A stretch of DNA of 64,000 nucleotides from Ensifer oleiphilus (GTDB taxonomy: Bacteria > Pseudomonadota > Alphaproteobacteria > Rhizobiales > Rhizobiaceae). Numbering within the stretch: the stretch's first letter is position 1; each line of letters starts with the position of its first letter. The notes below the pieces were generated by a model that did no database searches, was not told the origin of the DNA, and saw nothing but the letters and a program-made list of their open reading frames with translations. Below, piece by piece: positions 51,934 through 60,598 of this stretch. The stretch covers positions 310,001-374,000 of the forward strand of contig NZ_JABWDU010000001.1 in NCBI RefSeq assembly GCF_013371465.1, in the 5' to 3' direction. Made by a program: the position numbers and the translations under genes.

Positions 51934-53139
51934 CTACTTGGTGGCGATCGACGCCGTCGTCTCTTCCACCTGCTGCGGTGCCACGAGCACGCCTGGGCGC
52001 ACCCGCTGCAGGCCGTTGACGACGATGTTCTCGCCGGTCTTCAGGCCGCTTTCGACGATGCGCAACCCGTCGGAATTCGGGCCGAGCGTCACCTGGCGGT
52101 ACTCGACCTTGTTGTCGGCGCCGACGACGAAGACGAACTTCTTGTCCTGGTCGGAGCCGATGGCGCGATCGCTGATGACAAGCTTTTCTTCCGGCTCGGG
52201 TTCGCCGATGCGAATGCGCACGAACTGGCCGGGGATCAACCGCCCGTCGGCATTTTCAAGTGCTGCGCGAACGCGGATCGTTCCGGTTGCCGCATCCACC
52301 TCGTTGTTGATGAGCTGGATATGGCCTGAGATCGGCGTGCCCTCGTCGGCAGCGGTGCCGATCTGCACCGGGATTCGCTCGATGGCGTTGCCGCCGGCCG
52401 AGGCCTGGAGCCGGGCAAGAGCCGTCGTGACAACCTCTTCGCTGGCGCTGAAGCTTGCATAAATCGGGTCGACCGAAACCAGCGTCGTCAGCACGGGCGA
52501 GGCGGAGCCGGCGGCCACGAGATTGCCGGCCGTCACTTCCAGCCGGCCTACGCGGCCGGAGATCGGTGCACGGACCTCCGTGTATTGGAGATCAAGCTCG
52601 GCCGTGCGCAACGCCGCCTTGGCGGAGCGCACGCTTGCCTGCGCCTCGTCGAAGGCGCTAAGGCGCTGGTCGACGCCACTCTGCGGGATCGCGCTTGTCG
52701 TGACGAGCTTTCGTCCGCGATCGAGTTCTGTCTTGGCGAGCGCGACGCGTGCTTCTGCTGCCGAGACTTGGGCTGCGGCCCGGTCGACGGCTGCCGCATA
52801 GGGCTCGGGGTCGATGGTCAGCAGCAGGTCGCCCTTCTTCACCAGGGCGCCCTCGCGGAAGTGGCTTTCAAGAATGGCGCCGCCGACGCGGGGACGGATC
52901 TCGACGCGCTCGATCGCTTCCAGCCGCCCGGAAAAGTCCTCCCAGGTGGTGATGCGGCGCGACTGGGCCTTGGCCACCGAAACCGGAACGGCCGGCGGCG
53001 GTGCCGCTGCCGTTTCGGTTGCGGCGTCCGCTTCGAAGTGCTGGGGCAGGCCGAGAAGAACGGCGGCTGCGCCGGCAGTGGACAATAGGATGCTCAGGCC
53101 GGCGCCCCAGAGGGCCCGGCGGGTCACTGTCGATGTCAT
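51934..53139 (-). CDS. RND efflux periplasmic adaptor (membrane fusion protein)
   Basis: A 401-residue MexE/AcrA-like adaptor. An N-terminal signal anchor (about 7-31) is followed by the lipoyl domain halves (FSGRLEAIERVEIRPRVGGA near 70-90), a coiled-coil hairpin (about 115-190) and beta-barrel parts (about 200-330). No lipobox cysteine is seen, so it is probably anchored by its hydrophobic N-terminus. The ATG at 53139 follows AAGGAGAG; the frame is open to 53187. It is between the hydrolase-like gene and the pump gene. Confidence 0.9.
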   Translation of the reverse strand: MTSTVTRRALWGAGLSILLSTAGAAAVLLGLPQHFEADAATETAAAPPPAVPVSVAKAQSRRITTWEDFSGRLEAIERVEIRPRVGGAILESHFREGALVKKGDLLLTIDPEPYAAAVDRAAAQVSAAEARVALAKTELDRGRKLVTTSAIPQSGVDQRLSAFDEAQASVRSAKAALRTAELDLQYTEVRAPISGRVGRLEVTAGNLVAAGSASPVLTTLVSVDPIYASFSASEEVVTTALARLQASAGGNAIERIPVQIGTAADEGTPISGHIQLINNEVDAATGTIRVRAALENADGRLIPGQFVRIRIGEPEPEEKLVISDRAIGSDQDKKFVFVVGADNKVEYRQVTLGPNSDGLRIVESGLKTGENIVVNGLQRVRPGVLVAPQQVEETTASIATK

Positions 53140-53221
53140 TTTTCTCTCCTTGCCGGTTGGGAGCCGGCGCTTTACTGCTGTCGTCAACGAAGGGGAAGGC
53201 CCGCGGCCTTGTCGCCCTTTG

Positions 53222-54097
53222 CTAACGCATCGTCATTTCCGCCGGCTTTGCCCCTGCCTGTTGAAAGAAGCGGGAAAAGATGCCGGTAATCGTTTCTTCC
53301 TGGGCGGCCCAGGTTTCAGCGTTCACGGTATTTTGCGGTATCCACCCGGCCCGGCCGGGAAGAATTTGGGATTGAACGCTCACACCCGCCTGGCGCAGGC
53401 GGTCTGCATAGGCAGCGGTCTCGTCGCGCATCGGGCATTCCTCGCTGGTCAGGATCAGCGCGGGAACAAGGCCGGCCAGCCGCGTGCAGTGTGCCGGAGC
53501 GGCATAGGGATGCGTGAAGCCACCGCATTCACCGAGATACCGTTGCCAGCCCTCGGCGATCGACTGCACCGATGTCTCGGGACAGTATTTGCGAAACGAT
53601 GCCGTCGCCAGGCACGGATCCAGCATCGGCGACAGCAGGATTTGCCCTTTGAGGTCGGTCAGGAACTGGTCGCGGGCCATCAGCGCCACGCCGGCGGCGA
53701 TGTTGCCGCCCGCCTCTTCGCCGGCGATGAACAGCATCGACTTCTTGTGGGCGAACTGCGGGCAACGCGCCCTCATCGAGGACAGCATCGAATAGGTGAC
53801 GTCGAGTGCCGCGGGAAACGGATTGAGACAGGCGGAGGAATATTCCGGCGAGATGACGATGGCGCCGGCCGCCGCAAGCGCCTTGGCCACACGCTCGCCG
53901 GCAGCGATCGAGCCGCCGACGAAGGAGCCGCCATGCAGATGCAGAACCACCGGCGGCGGATTGAGCAGCGTGTCGCCACTATAGACACGTGCCGGGCACG
54001 AGCCTTGGCCCGTCTGCATCGTCTCTAGTGTAAAGCGTTCACCCATCTCTCTTGCCTTTGCCACGGGGTCATCCCACATGAGGCGACAACCCGCCAT
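53222..54097 (-). CDS. Alpha/beta hydrolase-fold protein lacking the catalytic triad
   Basis: A 291-residue protein of the hormone-sensitive-lipase type. The oxyanion motif is HGGS (55-58, in VLHLHGGSFVGG) and the fold continues normally. The nucleophile elbow, GxSxG in active members, reads GEEAGG (126-131), so position 128 is Glu instead of Ser. The usual acid (DPLRD) is replaced by ECPMRD, and the usual C-terminal HGF histidine region reads GRAGW. Esterase activity is therefore unlikely; a binding or sensing role is an inference. It is the first gene of the RND operon, 82 bases before the adaptor gene, and divergent from the LysR gene. Confidence 0.8.
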   Translation of the reverse strand: MAGCRLMWDDPVAKAREMGERFTLETMQTGQGSCPARVYSGDTLLNPPPVVLHLHGGSFVGGSIAAGERVAKALAAAGAIVISPEYSSACLNPFPAALDVTYSMLSSMRARCPQFAHKKSMLFIAGEEAGGNIAAGVALMARDQFLTDLKGQILLSPMLDPCLATASFRKYCPETSVQSIAEGWQRYLGECGGFTHPYAAPAHCTRLAGLVPALILTSEECPMRDETAAYADRLRQAGVSVQSQILPGRAGWIPQNTVNAETWAAQEETITGIFSRFFQQAGAKPAEMTMR

Positions 54098-54129
54098 GAT
54101 GGGAGAATAACATTGTCTTCTGTCTGGAA

Positions 54130-54149
54130 TAGTCAGTTCAATCCGACTA
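54130..54149. promoter_or_regulatory. Probable LysR-type operator
   Basis: TAGTC (54130-54134) and GACTA (54145-54149) form a 20-base palindrome in the 89-base region between the divergent hydrolase and LysR genes. A T-N11-A core is contained in it. It sits where a LysR-type regulator normally binds to control its own gene and the divergent operon, here the hydrolase-RND efflux operon. Confidence 0.5.
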
Positions 54150-54186
54150 CACTATTCATTATCTCGAACAATCACGGCTATTGAAA

Positions 54187-55098
54187 ATGGACCAGCTTAC
54201 GGCCATGCGCGCGTTTCTCCGCGTTGTCGAAACCGGCAATTTCACACGCGCTTCCGCTTCGCTCAATATGCCCAAGGCAACCGTCACCAATCTTATCCAG
54301 GGATTGGAAGCGCATCTGCGCACCAAGCTGCTCAACCGAACGACCCGCCGGGTTCTCGTCACGCCGGACGGCGCACTTTATTATGAACGCGCCGCTCGGC
54401 TCGTCACCGATCTCGATGAACTCGATGGCAGCCTGTCGAGCGCACAGACCCTGCCGAAGGGGCGCCTGCGCGTGGAGATGGCCAGCGCCATTGCCAACCT
54501 CATTGTTATCCCGGCGCTGCCGGAATTTCACAAGCGCTACCCTGACATCCAGATCGACCTCGGCGTCTCGGACCGAACGATCGACTACGTCGCCGAGAAT
54601 GTCGACTGCGCCATTCGCGCCGGCACCCTGACCGACCAGTCGCTGATTGCCCGCCGTATCACCGACATGAGCTTCATCGCCTGCGCGGCACCCGATTACC
54701 TCGACCGCTGCTCGACGCCGCAACACCCGTCTGACCTTTCGAAGAATTGTTATGTCGTCGGCTATTTCCGTCCGCAGACCGGTCAGCAGATGCCGTTCTA
54801 TTTCAAGCGCGGGGCGGAGGAGATCGAGGTTCACGGCCGTTATGCGGTGGCCGCCAACGAATCGACCACCTATCTTGCCGCCGCTCGGGCTGGTCTCGGT
54901 GTCATCCAGGCGCCACGCTTCATGGTGCGGGATGATCTGCAGACCGGCGCCATGCGACCGGTGCTCACGGACTGGCAGATCGACCCGATGCCGATCTATC
55001 TGGTCTATCCGCCCAACCGGCACTTGAGCAGCCGCCTGCGCGTTTTTGCCGATTGGGTGGTGAAAGTCATCGCTCAGTCGCAGCTCGACGGCGAATAG
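54187..55098 (+). CDS. LysR family transcriptional regulator
   Basis: A 303-residue LysR-type regulator. The winged helix (about 1-60; [20 protein letters not shown], with [12 protein letters not shown] as recognition part) is followed by a substrate-binding domain (about 90-300). The sequence is of the group that includes CrgA-like and efflux-linked LysR proteins. The ATG at 54187 is chosen; an in-frame TTG is two codons upstream. By divergent position and the shared palindrome it probably controls the hydrolase-adaptor-pump operon. The inducer is unknown. Confidence 0.92.
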   Translation: MDQLTAMRAFLRVVETGNFTRASASLNMPKATVTNLIQGLEAHLRTKLLNRTTRRVLVTPDGALYYERAARLVTDLDELDGSLSSAQTLPKGRLRVEMASAIANLIVIPALPEFHKRYPDIQIDLGVSDRTIDYVAENVDCAIRAGTLTDQSLIARRITDMSFIACAAPDYLDRCSTPQHPSDLSKNCYVVGYFRPQTGQQMPFYFKRGAEEIEVHGRYAVAANESTTYLAAARAGLGVIQAPRFMVRDDLQTGAMRPVLTDWQIDPMPIYLVYPPNRHLSSRLRVFADWVVKVIAQSQLDGE

Positions 55099-55100
55099 AC

Positions 55101-55502
55101 CTATTTTCCCCGCTCGGCGTCGTACCGTTCACGCGCCGCATCGAGCGCACCGAAATGTGTCTCGGCCCAGCGATCGAGCACCAGCAGTGTTTCGCTGAGG
55201 GAGCGGCCGACCGGGCTCAAGCTGTATACCACATGCGGCGGCACCGTCTTCCTGTCCTCGCGGATGACGAGGCCGTTGCGTTCAAGCTCCTTCAGCGTCT
55301 GCGTCAGCATCTTCTGCGAGACATCGCCGAGGCGGCGCATCAGTGCGGCGTTGCGCATCGGCCCTTCCTCGAGTGCAGAAATGATCAGCATCGCCCATTT
55401 GCTGGCGATCAGCTCCAGAGCGTGACGCGACGAGCAGGTCGGGTCGAAGACATCGGGTATGGAGGCAGCGGGTGCTTTCGGCAGGTCTCTCGACATTTCC
55501 AT
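55101..55502 (-). CDS. HxlR family transcriptional regulator
   Basis: A 133-residue single-domain winged-helix regulator of the HxlR type. The signature HALELIASKWAMLIISALEE is followed by GDVSQKMLTQTLKELERNGL and the wing region PPHVVYSLSPVGRSL. The only N-terminal cysteine (in DPTCSSRH) is at the place used for redox sensing in some HxlR proteins. It converges with the LysR gene (2 bases between stops) and is divergent from the SMR transporter. A TTAC-N10-GTAA repeat at 55505-55522, next to its start, is a possible operator. Start could be 55502 or 55496. Confidence 0.88.
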   Translation of the reverse strand: MEMSRDLPKAPAASIPDVFDPTCSSRHALELIASKWAMLIISALEEGPMRNAALMRRLGDVSQKMLTQTLKELERNGLVIREDRKTVPPHVVYSLSPVGRSLSETLLVLDRWAETHFGALDAARERYDAERGK

Positions 55503-55584
55503 AGTTACCAAAAGGTGCGTAATTGCTCTTCGGTGCCTATCCTACCAGATTGGTCTCCAGATGGAAATTTCGATGGAGACGGCA

Positions 55585-55902
55585 ATGGCATGGATCATCC
55601 TGATAGCGGCGAGCCTGATTGAAATCATCATGGGCCTGGCGCTCAAATATGCGGAGGGCTGGACGAAACTGGTGCCGAGCGTCATCGGCATCGCAGCGGC
55701 ACTCGGCAGCGTCTACCTCCTGACGATCGCCATGCGCGACCTTCCGGCCGGCACCGCATACGCTGCCTGGACCGGCATCGGCTCGGTCGGCATCACCGTG
55801 CTCGGCATCGTGCTGTTCGGCGATCCCGTCTCCTGGATGCGGATAACCTGCATCGCCATGATCATCGTCGCCGTCGCAGGCCTTCGTTTTCTTGAAGCCT
55901 GA
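55585..55902 (+). CDS. sugE: SMR family transporter, SugE/Gdx type
   Basis: A 105-residue protein of the small multidrug resistance family with four transmembrane helices. The membrane-embedded Glu13 (MAWIILIAASLIEIIMG) couples proton antiport. The sequence AGTAYAAWTGIGSVGITVLG fits the SugE/Gdx group, which exports guanidinium ions, more than the EmrE group. The ATG at 55585 follows GGAGA; two upstream in-frame ATGs are less likely. It is divergent from the HxlR regulator. No guanidine riboswitch motif is visible in the leader. Confidence 0.85.
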   Translation: MAWIILIAASLIEIIMGLALKYAEGWTKLVPSVIGIAAALGSVYLLTIAMRDLPAGTAYAAWTGIGSVGITVLGIVLFGDPVSWMRITCIAMIIVAVAGLRFLEA

Positions 55903-55932
55903 GGCGGAAAGCGCCGGCAACCTTCCACGAAA

Positions 55933-55961
55933 AAAGCGCCGCGATCGGATCACGGCGCTTT
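55933..55961. terminator. Bidirectional terminator between sugE and the DEAD-box gene
   Basis: AAAGCGCCG (55933-55941) and CGGCGCTTT (55953-55961) form a 9-bp stem, extended by an inner GAT/ATC pairing. Read on the minus strand it ends in a T-run (plus-strand A-run at 55930-55935). It lies between convergent genes and probably acts mainly for the helicase gene. Confidence 0.8.
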
Positions 55962-55994
55962 CTGATTGGTTTTGGCGATGTGCCTGGATCGAGC

Positions 55995-57962
55995 TTAGCT
56001 CTGGCGGTTCTTGGCGTTGTTGCCCTTGGGCTTCGGCTTGAAACCGCTGTCCTTGCCGGCGTTCGGCTTGGCCTTCTTCTTGGTCCAAGCCTCGCGGTTC
56101 TCCGGTGGCTTGTCGTCGGTGTGGGCCGGGGCGGCGGCGTAGGCCGGCTTCTTGTCGAACTTGCGCTTCGGCTTGAAGTCGCCGTCGTTGCGTGCCGCGT
56201 CGTCGGAATAGGGGCGCTTCTTGGCGAAGGCCGGCTTGTCCTTGGAATAGGCGGGCTTGTCCTTGGAGAAGTTCGGCTTGTCTTTCGAGAAACTCGGCTT
56301 TTCCTGGCGCTGCTGCGACAGGTCCGGCGCGCCCGGAAGCGTCTTCACCCGGATGCCCTTTTCCAGCATGCCTTCCTTGCCGATCGACGACAGGAAGCGC
56401 TCGGCGCCGTCGGAGGTCATCTCGACGAAGGTTTCGTCCTGCTGCATGCGGATCGCGCCGATGTCGCGCTTGGTGAGCTTGCCGTGACGGCACAGCATCG
56501 GGATCAGCCAGCGCGGTTCGGCGCTCTGCTTGCGGCCGACCGAAAGCGAGAACCAGCTGCCATCGCTGAAATCGGCGCGCGGCGCGTCATAGTCTTCGCG
56601 CGGTGCGGATTTCTCGTCGCGGCGCGGCTTGGCGCGGCTGTCGCCGACGGCAACCTCGATCAGGTCTTCCGGGGCCGAGCGGCCCGAGCGGAACTGGCGC
56701 ACGAAGGCGGCAGCCATCTGTTCGGCGCCATGAAGCTCGATCAGGGCGCGAACGATCTCTTCTTCGTCTTCGCGGATCGGCTCGGCAAAACTGGTATCGG
56801 CAAGCAGGCGCTCGTCGTCGCGGCGGCTGACCTCGTCGGCTGACGGCGGACGGGCCCAGTTGGCGGTGATGCGGGCGTTTTCGAGCAGGCGTTCGGCCTT
56901 GCGACGCTGGCTCACCGGCACGATCAGGGCGCTGACGCCCTTCTGGCCGGCGCGTCCGGTACGGCCGCTGCGGTGCAAAAGCGTGTCCGGGTTGGTCGGC
57001 AGGTCGGCGTGGATGACCAGCTCCAGGCCGGGCAGGTCGATGCCGCGGGCGGCAACATCGGTGGCGATGCAGACGCGGGCGCGACCGTCGCGCATGGCCT
57101 GCAGCGCGTGGGTGCGTTCGTTCTGGCTGAGCTCGCCCGAGAGCGCCACGACCGAGAAACCGCGATTGTTGAAGCGGGCGGTCAGATGGTTGACGGCTGC
57201 ACGGGTCGAGCAGAACACGATGGCGTTCTTGGCTTCATAGTAGCGAAGCACGTTGATGATCGCGTTTTCGCGATCGTTCGAGGCCACGGTCAACGCGCGG
57301 TACTCGATGTCGACGTGCTGCTTCTGCTCCGAAGCGGTGCTGATGCGCACGGCGTCGCGCTGGTAGTTCTTGGCAAGCGTCGCGATCGAGCGCGGCACGG
57401 TTGCCGAAAACATCAGCGTGCGGCGATCGTCAGGGGATTCCTCGAGGATGAATTCGAGGTCTTCGCGGAAGCCGAGGTCGAGCATCTCATCGGCCTCGTC
57501 GAGCACGACGGCGCTGAGCGACGAGATGTCGAGCGAGTTGCGGCGGATGTGGTCGCAAAGGCGCCCAGGCGTGCCGACGACGATGTGGGCGCCGCGCTCC
57601 AGCGCACGCTTCTCGGTGCGCATGTCCATGCCCCCGACGCACGAAATGATCGTCGCGCCGGTCTGTTCATAGAGCCATTCGAGCTCGCGCTTGACCTGAA
57701 GCGCCAGTTCGCGCGTCGGTGCGATGACCAGCGCCAGCGGCGCGCCGGGCGCGCTGAAGCGACGCTCGTTGCCGAGCAGGGTCGGGGCCAGCGCCAGGCC
57801 GAAGGCGACGGTCTTGCCGGAGCCGGTCTGGGCCGATACCAGCGCATCCTTGCCCGCAAGCTCGGGATCGCGCATCGCCTTTTGAACCGGCGTCAACTCG
57901 TTGTAACCGCGTTTTGCCAACGCCTCGGCGATCGCAGGCGCGATCCCTTCGAATTCTGTCAT
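55995..57962 (-). CDS. DEAD-box RNA helicase with DbpA-like RNA-binding domain
   Basis: A 655-residue helicase. The Q motif region is NELTPVQKAM, motif I is AQTGSGKT (44-51), motif II is LDEADEML, motif III is the SAT of MFSATVPR and motif VI is HRSGRTGRAG. A DbpA/CsdA-type RNA-binding domain (about 470-545) follows, and then a basic tail (about 552-655) with near-repeats of FSKDKP and lysine-rich stretches. Such proteins act in ribosome assembly and cold adaptation. The ATG at 57962 is preceded by GACGAGAG; the frame is open upstream to 58073. Assignment to DbpA or CsdA is not settled, so no symbol is given. Confidence 0.92.
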   Translation of the reverse strand: MTEFEGIAPAIAEALAKRGYNELTPVQKAMRDPELAGKDALVSAQTGSGKTVAFGLALAPTLLGNERRFSAPGAPLALVIAPTRELALQVKRELEWLYEQTGATIISCVGGMDMRTEKRALERGAHIVVGTPGRLCDHIRRNSLDISSLSAVVLDEADEMLDLGFREDLEFILEESPDDRRTLMFSATVPRSIATLAKNYQRDAVRISTASEQKQHVDIEYRALTVASNDRENAIINVLRYYEAKNAIVFCSTRAAVNHLTARFNNRGFSVVALSGELSQNERTHALQAMRDGRARVCIATDVAARGIDLPGLELVIHADLPTNPDTLLHRSGRTGRAGQKGVSALIVPVSQRRKAERLLENARITANWARPPSADEVSRRDDERLLADTSFAEPIREDEEEIVRALIELHGAEQMAAAFVRQFRSGRSAPEDLIEVAVGDSRAKPRRDEKSAPREDYDAPRADFSDGSWFSLSVGRKQSAEPRWLIPMLCRHGKLTKRDIGAIRMQQDETFVEMTSDGAERFLSSIGKEGMLEKGIRVKTLPGAPDLSQQRQEKPSFSKDKPNFSKDKPAYSKDKPAFAKKRPYSDDAARNDGDFKPKRKFDKKPAYAAAPAHTDDKPPENREAWTKKKAKPNAGKDSGFKPKPKGNNAKNRQS

Positions 57963-58118
57963 CTCTCGTCTTTCGGATTTCGGTTTTCGCGCCGGTAAAC
58001 GAACAAGACCTTGGATCAGGTCGTCATCAGGCGCCGATTGCCGCGGCCAGCATCTTGTCGCCGGCCTGTTCATGGCGCGCTACATACCCGTTCGGGCCGT
58101 AAATGTACAGTGCGCCGC

Positions 58119-58475
58119 TCAGGCGCCTGGTTCGTCGCCGCGCAGGCCGAATTCGTTCGGCCCGTTGACGCCCGGCCAGAGACAGAGTGCGATGAAAACG
58201 ATGGGGCTGAGGACCGGGATGAACAGGCAAAGCGCCAGCGGTCCGGGATAACCGATGTCGTGCAATCGCTTGATGGCCAGCATGGCGATCGACAGGGTGG
58301 AAACGAGGCCGGAGACGATCAGCGCCAGCGTCCACAGTGCCAGCGCGGTGTCGTGGTTTTCGTTGGCGAACATCCGCGCGACGACAAAACCGCCGACCAG
58401 AAGCCAGAAGAGCCAGGACAGGAAAAAGGGCAGGCGGGTGATGCGACCGGAGGGGCTGAAGAACAGCCAGGTCAT
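58119..58475 (-). CDS. DUF805 family membrane protein
   Basis: A 118-residue membrane protein of the DUF805 family (MTWLFFSPSGRITRLPFFLS, with KRLHDIGYPGPLALCL as the signature near 69-84), with about four transmembrane segments. Function is unknown. Start is taken at 58475; an ATG at 58502 with overlap into dapD is possible. It follows dapD closely on the same strand, 31 bases after its stop, so it is probably in the dapD transcript. Confidence 0.85.
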   Translation of the reverse strand: MTWLFFSPSGRITRLPFFLSWLFWLLVGGFVVARMFANENHDTALALWTLALIVSGLVSTLSIAMLAIKRLHDIGYPGPLALCLFIPVLSPIVFIALCLWPGVNGPNEFGLRGDEPGA

Positions 58476-58506
58476 GTTCGGCTGCCGCCCCTCCGATGTC
58501 ATCCGA

Positions 58507-59364
58507 TCAATCTCGAAGCAGTTCGTTGATGCCGGTCTTGGAGCGGGTCTTCTCGTCGACGCGCTTGACGATGACGGCGCAATAGAGGTTCGGCGCCGGC
58601 TGGCCATTGCCCATGGTCGAGCCCGACGGCATCGATCCGGCGACGACGACCGAGTAGGGTGGCACTTCGCCATAGGTCACTTCGCCGGTGGCGCGGTCGA
58701 CGATCTTCGTCGACTTGCCGATGAACACACCCATGCCGAGAACCGAGCCTTCGCGCACGATGCACCCTTCCACGACCTCGGAGCGGGCGCCGATGAAGCA
58801 GTTGTCCTCGATAATTGTCGGGCCGGCCTGCATCGGCTCCAGTACGCCGCCGATGCCGACGCCGCCGGAGAGATGCACGTGCTTGCCGATCTGGGCGCAG
58901 GAACCGACCGTTGCCCAGGTGTCGACCATCGTGCCTTCGCCGACATAGGCGCCAAGGTTGACGAAGGACGGCATCAGGATGGCATTCGGCGCGATATAGG
59001 CCGAACGGCGCACGACGCAGTTCGGCACGGCGCGGAAGCCGGCCTTCTCGAATTCATTGACGCTCCAGCCGTCGAACTTGGAGGCGACCTTGTCCCACCA
59101 GACGGATTCTCCCGGGCCGCCCCGCACGATCTCCATCGGGTTGAGACGGAAGGAGAGCAGGACGGCTTTCTTCAGCCATTGATTGACGGTCCAATTGCCG
59201 TCGGCGCCGCGCTCCGCCACCCGCACCTTGCCGCTGTCGAGCAGGTTCAGCGCCGTCTCCACGGCGTCGCGCACCGCGCCGCGCGTTCCGGTGTTTACGG
59301 AATCGCGGTCGTCAAAAGCGGTGTCGATCGTCTGCGACAGGGAGGCTAGGTCGTGGTTCGTCAT
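58507..59364 (-). CDS. dapD: 2,3,4,5-tetrahydropyridine-2,6-dicarboxylate N-succinyltransferase
   Basis: A 285-residue trimeric acyltransferase using succinyl-CoA in the succinylase route to diaminopimelate. The left-handed beta-helix (about 105-240) has hexapeptide repeats such as [20 protein letters not shown] and the conserved [20 protein letters not shown]. The N-terminal helical part (about 1-95) binds substrate. The product feeds the aminotransferase and then DapE, encoded 10 kb away. The DUF805 gene follows in the same direction. Confidence 0.95.
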   Translation of the reverse strand: MTNHDLASLSQTIDTAFDDRDSVNTGTRGAVRDAVETALNLLDSGKVRVAERGADGNWTVNQWLKKAVLLSFRLNPMEIVRGGPGESVWWDKVASKFDGWSVNEFEKAGFRAVPNCVVRRSAYIAPNAILMPSFVNLGAYVGEGTMVDTWATVGSCAQIGKHVHLSGGVGIGGVLEPMQAGPTIIEDNCFIGARSEVVEGCIVREGSVLGMGVFIGKSTKIVDRATGEVTYGEVPPYSVVVAGSMPSGSTMGNGQPAPNLYCAVIVKRVDEKTRSKTGINELLRD

Positions 59365-59406
59365 CGGAATTCCTTAAAGTTCGGCGGTTATCCTGGCAAA
59401 GCTCTA

Positions 59407-59454
59407 CTGCATAATTCCGCAAATCGGAATCGATTTAAGGACAAAATTAAGCAG
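59407..59454. repeat. Palindromic repeat element upstream of dapD
   Basis: A 48-base imperfect palindrome runs from CTGCATAATT to AATTAAGCAG with AAATCG and CGATTT near its centre. I recall very similar palindromes as dispersed repeats between genes in Rhizobium and Sinorhizobium genomes, but could not search to confirm. It lies in the divergent region 59365-59673 (309 bases) between dapD and the LOG-family gene. The remainder of that region shows only short coding-like frames with no family I recognise. Confidence 0.55.
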
Positions 59455-59673
59455 CGACGCGATCTGCGGCGATGGGTGTTCATTGCCGGCTGAAGTGCGT
59501 GGTGCCCGAGGCCGTTCCGGAAAAGTTGAACCGCTTTTCGCGGCGACCGTTCCGCCAGGGCTTGGCAAGCTCGGACGACTCCGGCATCAGGGGCATTCAT
59601 GACCGATGAAACAGGATAGGACGCGTCCGCCCGAGATGCCGATTGTCCGGAACGCGACGGGAAAGACGATAGC

Positions 59674-60573
59674 ATGGCACGCATGAAGAAGCGCAATCTG
59701 CGCCGTAAGGATGGGGTTTGGGATCCGCTGGCCGACAGCTCGCAGAGCCGGCAACGGGCGCAGACCGTTCCGCTGACGCCGCAATCGGCCTCTCCCTCCT
59801 ACCGCCTTGCCTATATCGACGACGATTTTCTCTGCCGCGAAGAACTGCGCCCGGTGCGGCTGCAGCTCGAACTGTTGAAGACAGAGATGATGCTGGAAGA
59901 GCACGGCATCAACTCGACCGTGGTGATGTTCGGCGGCGCCCGTATTCCCGAGCCCGGCGGTGACGCCTGGGCGGCCAAGAACGATACCCAGCGCAAGAAT
60001 CTGGAGGCCGCTTCGGTCTATTATGACGAGGCGCGCAAGTTCGCGCAGATCGTCTCGGAGCATTCCGCCAAGCTGCACCACAAGGAGTATGTGGTCGTCA
60101 CTGGTGGCGGGCCGGGCGTGATGGAGGCGGGCAACCGCGGCGCCGACGATGTCGGCGCGCCGTCGATCGGCCTCAACATCGTGCTGCCGCACGAGCAGGC
60201 GCCGAACCGCTTCGTGACACCGGAGCTGTCGTTCAACTTCCACTATTTCGCCATCCGCAAGATGCATTTCCTCTTGCGCGCCAAGGCGGTCACGGTGTTT
60301 CCGGGCGGCTTCGGCACGCTGGACGAACTGTTCGAAACCATGACGCTCATGCAGACGGGCCGTCTGGCGCTGGTTCCGCTCATTCTCTTCGGGGAAAAGT
60401 TCTGGCGCTCGATCGTCAACTTCGAGGCGCTTGCCGAATTCGGTACGATCGCGCCGAACGATATCGATCTGGTCCAGTTCGTCGAAACCGCCGACGAGGC
60501 CTGGGATATCATTTCGCGTTTCTACGAGACCGTCGATCCGAAATCGGTGCCGATGGCCAACGGACGACGCTAG
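59674..60573 (+). CDS. LOG family protein (TIGR00730, lysine decarboxylase-like Rossmann fold)
   Basis: A 299-residue protein with the PGGFGTLDELFE motif (PGGxGTxxE) and GGGPGVMEAGNRGA, both typical of the LOG family, whose plant and some bacterial members release cytokinin bases from their ribotides. Others have different or unknown nucleotide-hydrolase roles, so cytokinin production should not be assumed. The N-terminal 40 residues are basic and probably disordered. The length is larger than that of short LOG proteins (about 200), which places it in the longer Rossmann-fold nucleotide-binding subgroup. It is divergent from dapD. Confidence 0.85.
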   Translation: MARMKKRNLRRKDGVWDPLADSSQSRQRAQTVPLTPQSASPSYRLAYIDDDFLCREELRPVRLQLELLKTEMMLEEHGINSTVVMFGGARIPEPGGDAWAAKNDTQRKNLEAASVYYDEARKFAQIVSEHSAKLHHKEYVVVTGGGPGVMEAGNRGADDVGAPSIGLNIVLPHEQAPNRFVTPELSFNFHYFAIRKMHFLLRAKAVTVFPGGFGTLDELFETMTLMQTGRLALVPLILFGEKFWRSIVNFEALAEFGTIAPNDIDLVQFVETADEAWDIISRFYETVDPKSVPMANGRR

Positions 60574-60598
60574 AGAGCTTTTCTCGTTCGGGAACAAA

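Noticed and set aside
55503-55584. Guanidine riboswitch upstream of the SMR transporter
   Set aside because: None of the known guanidine motif cores is visible in the leader.
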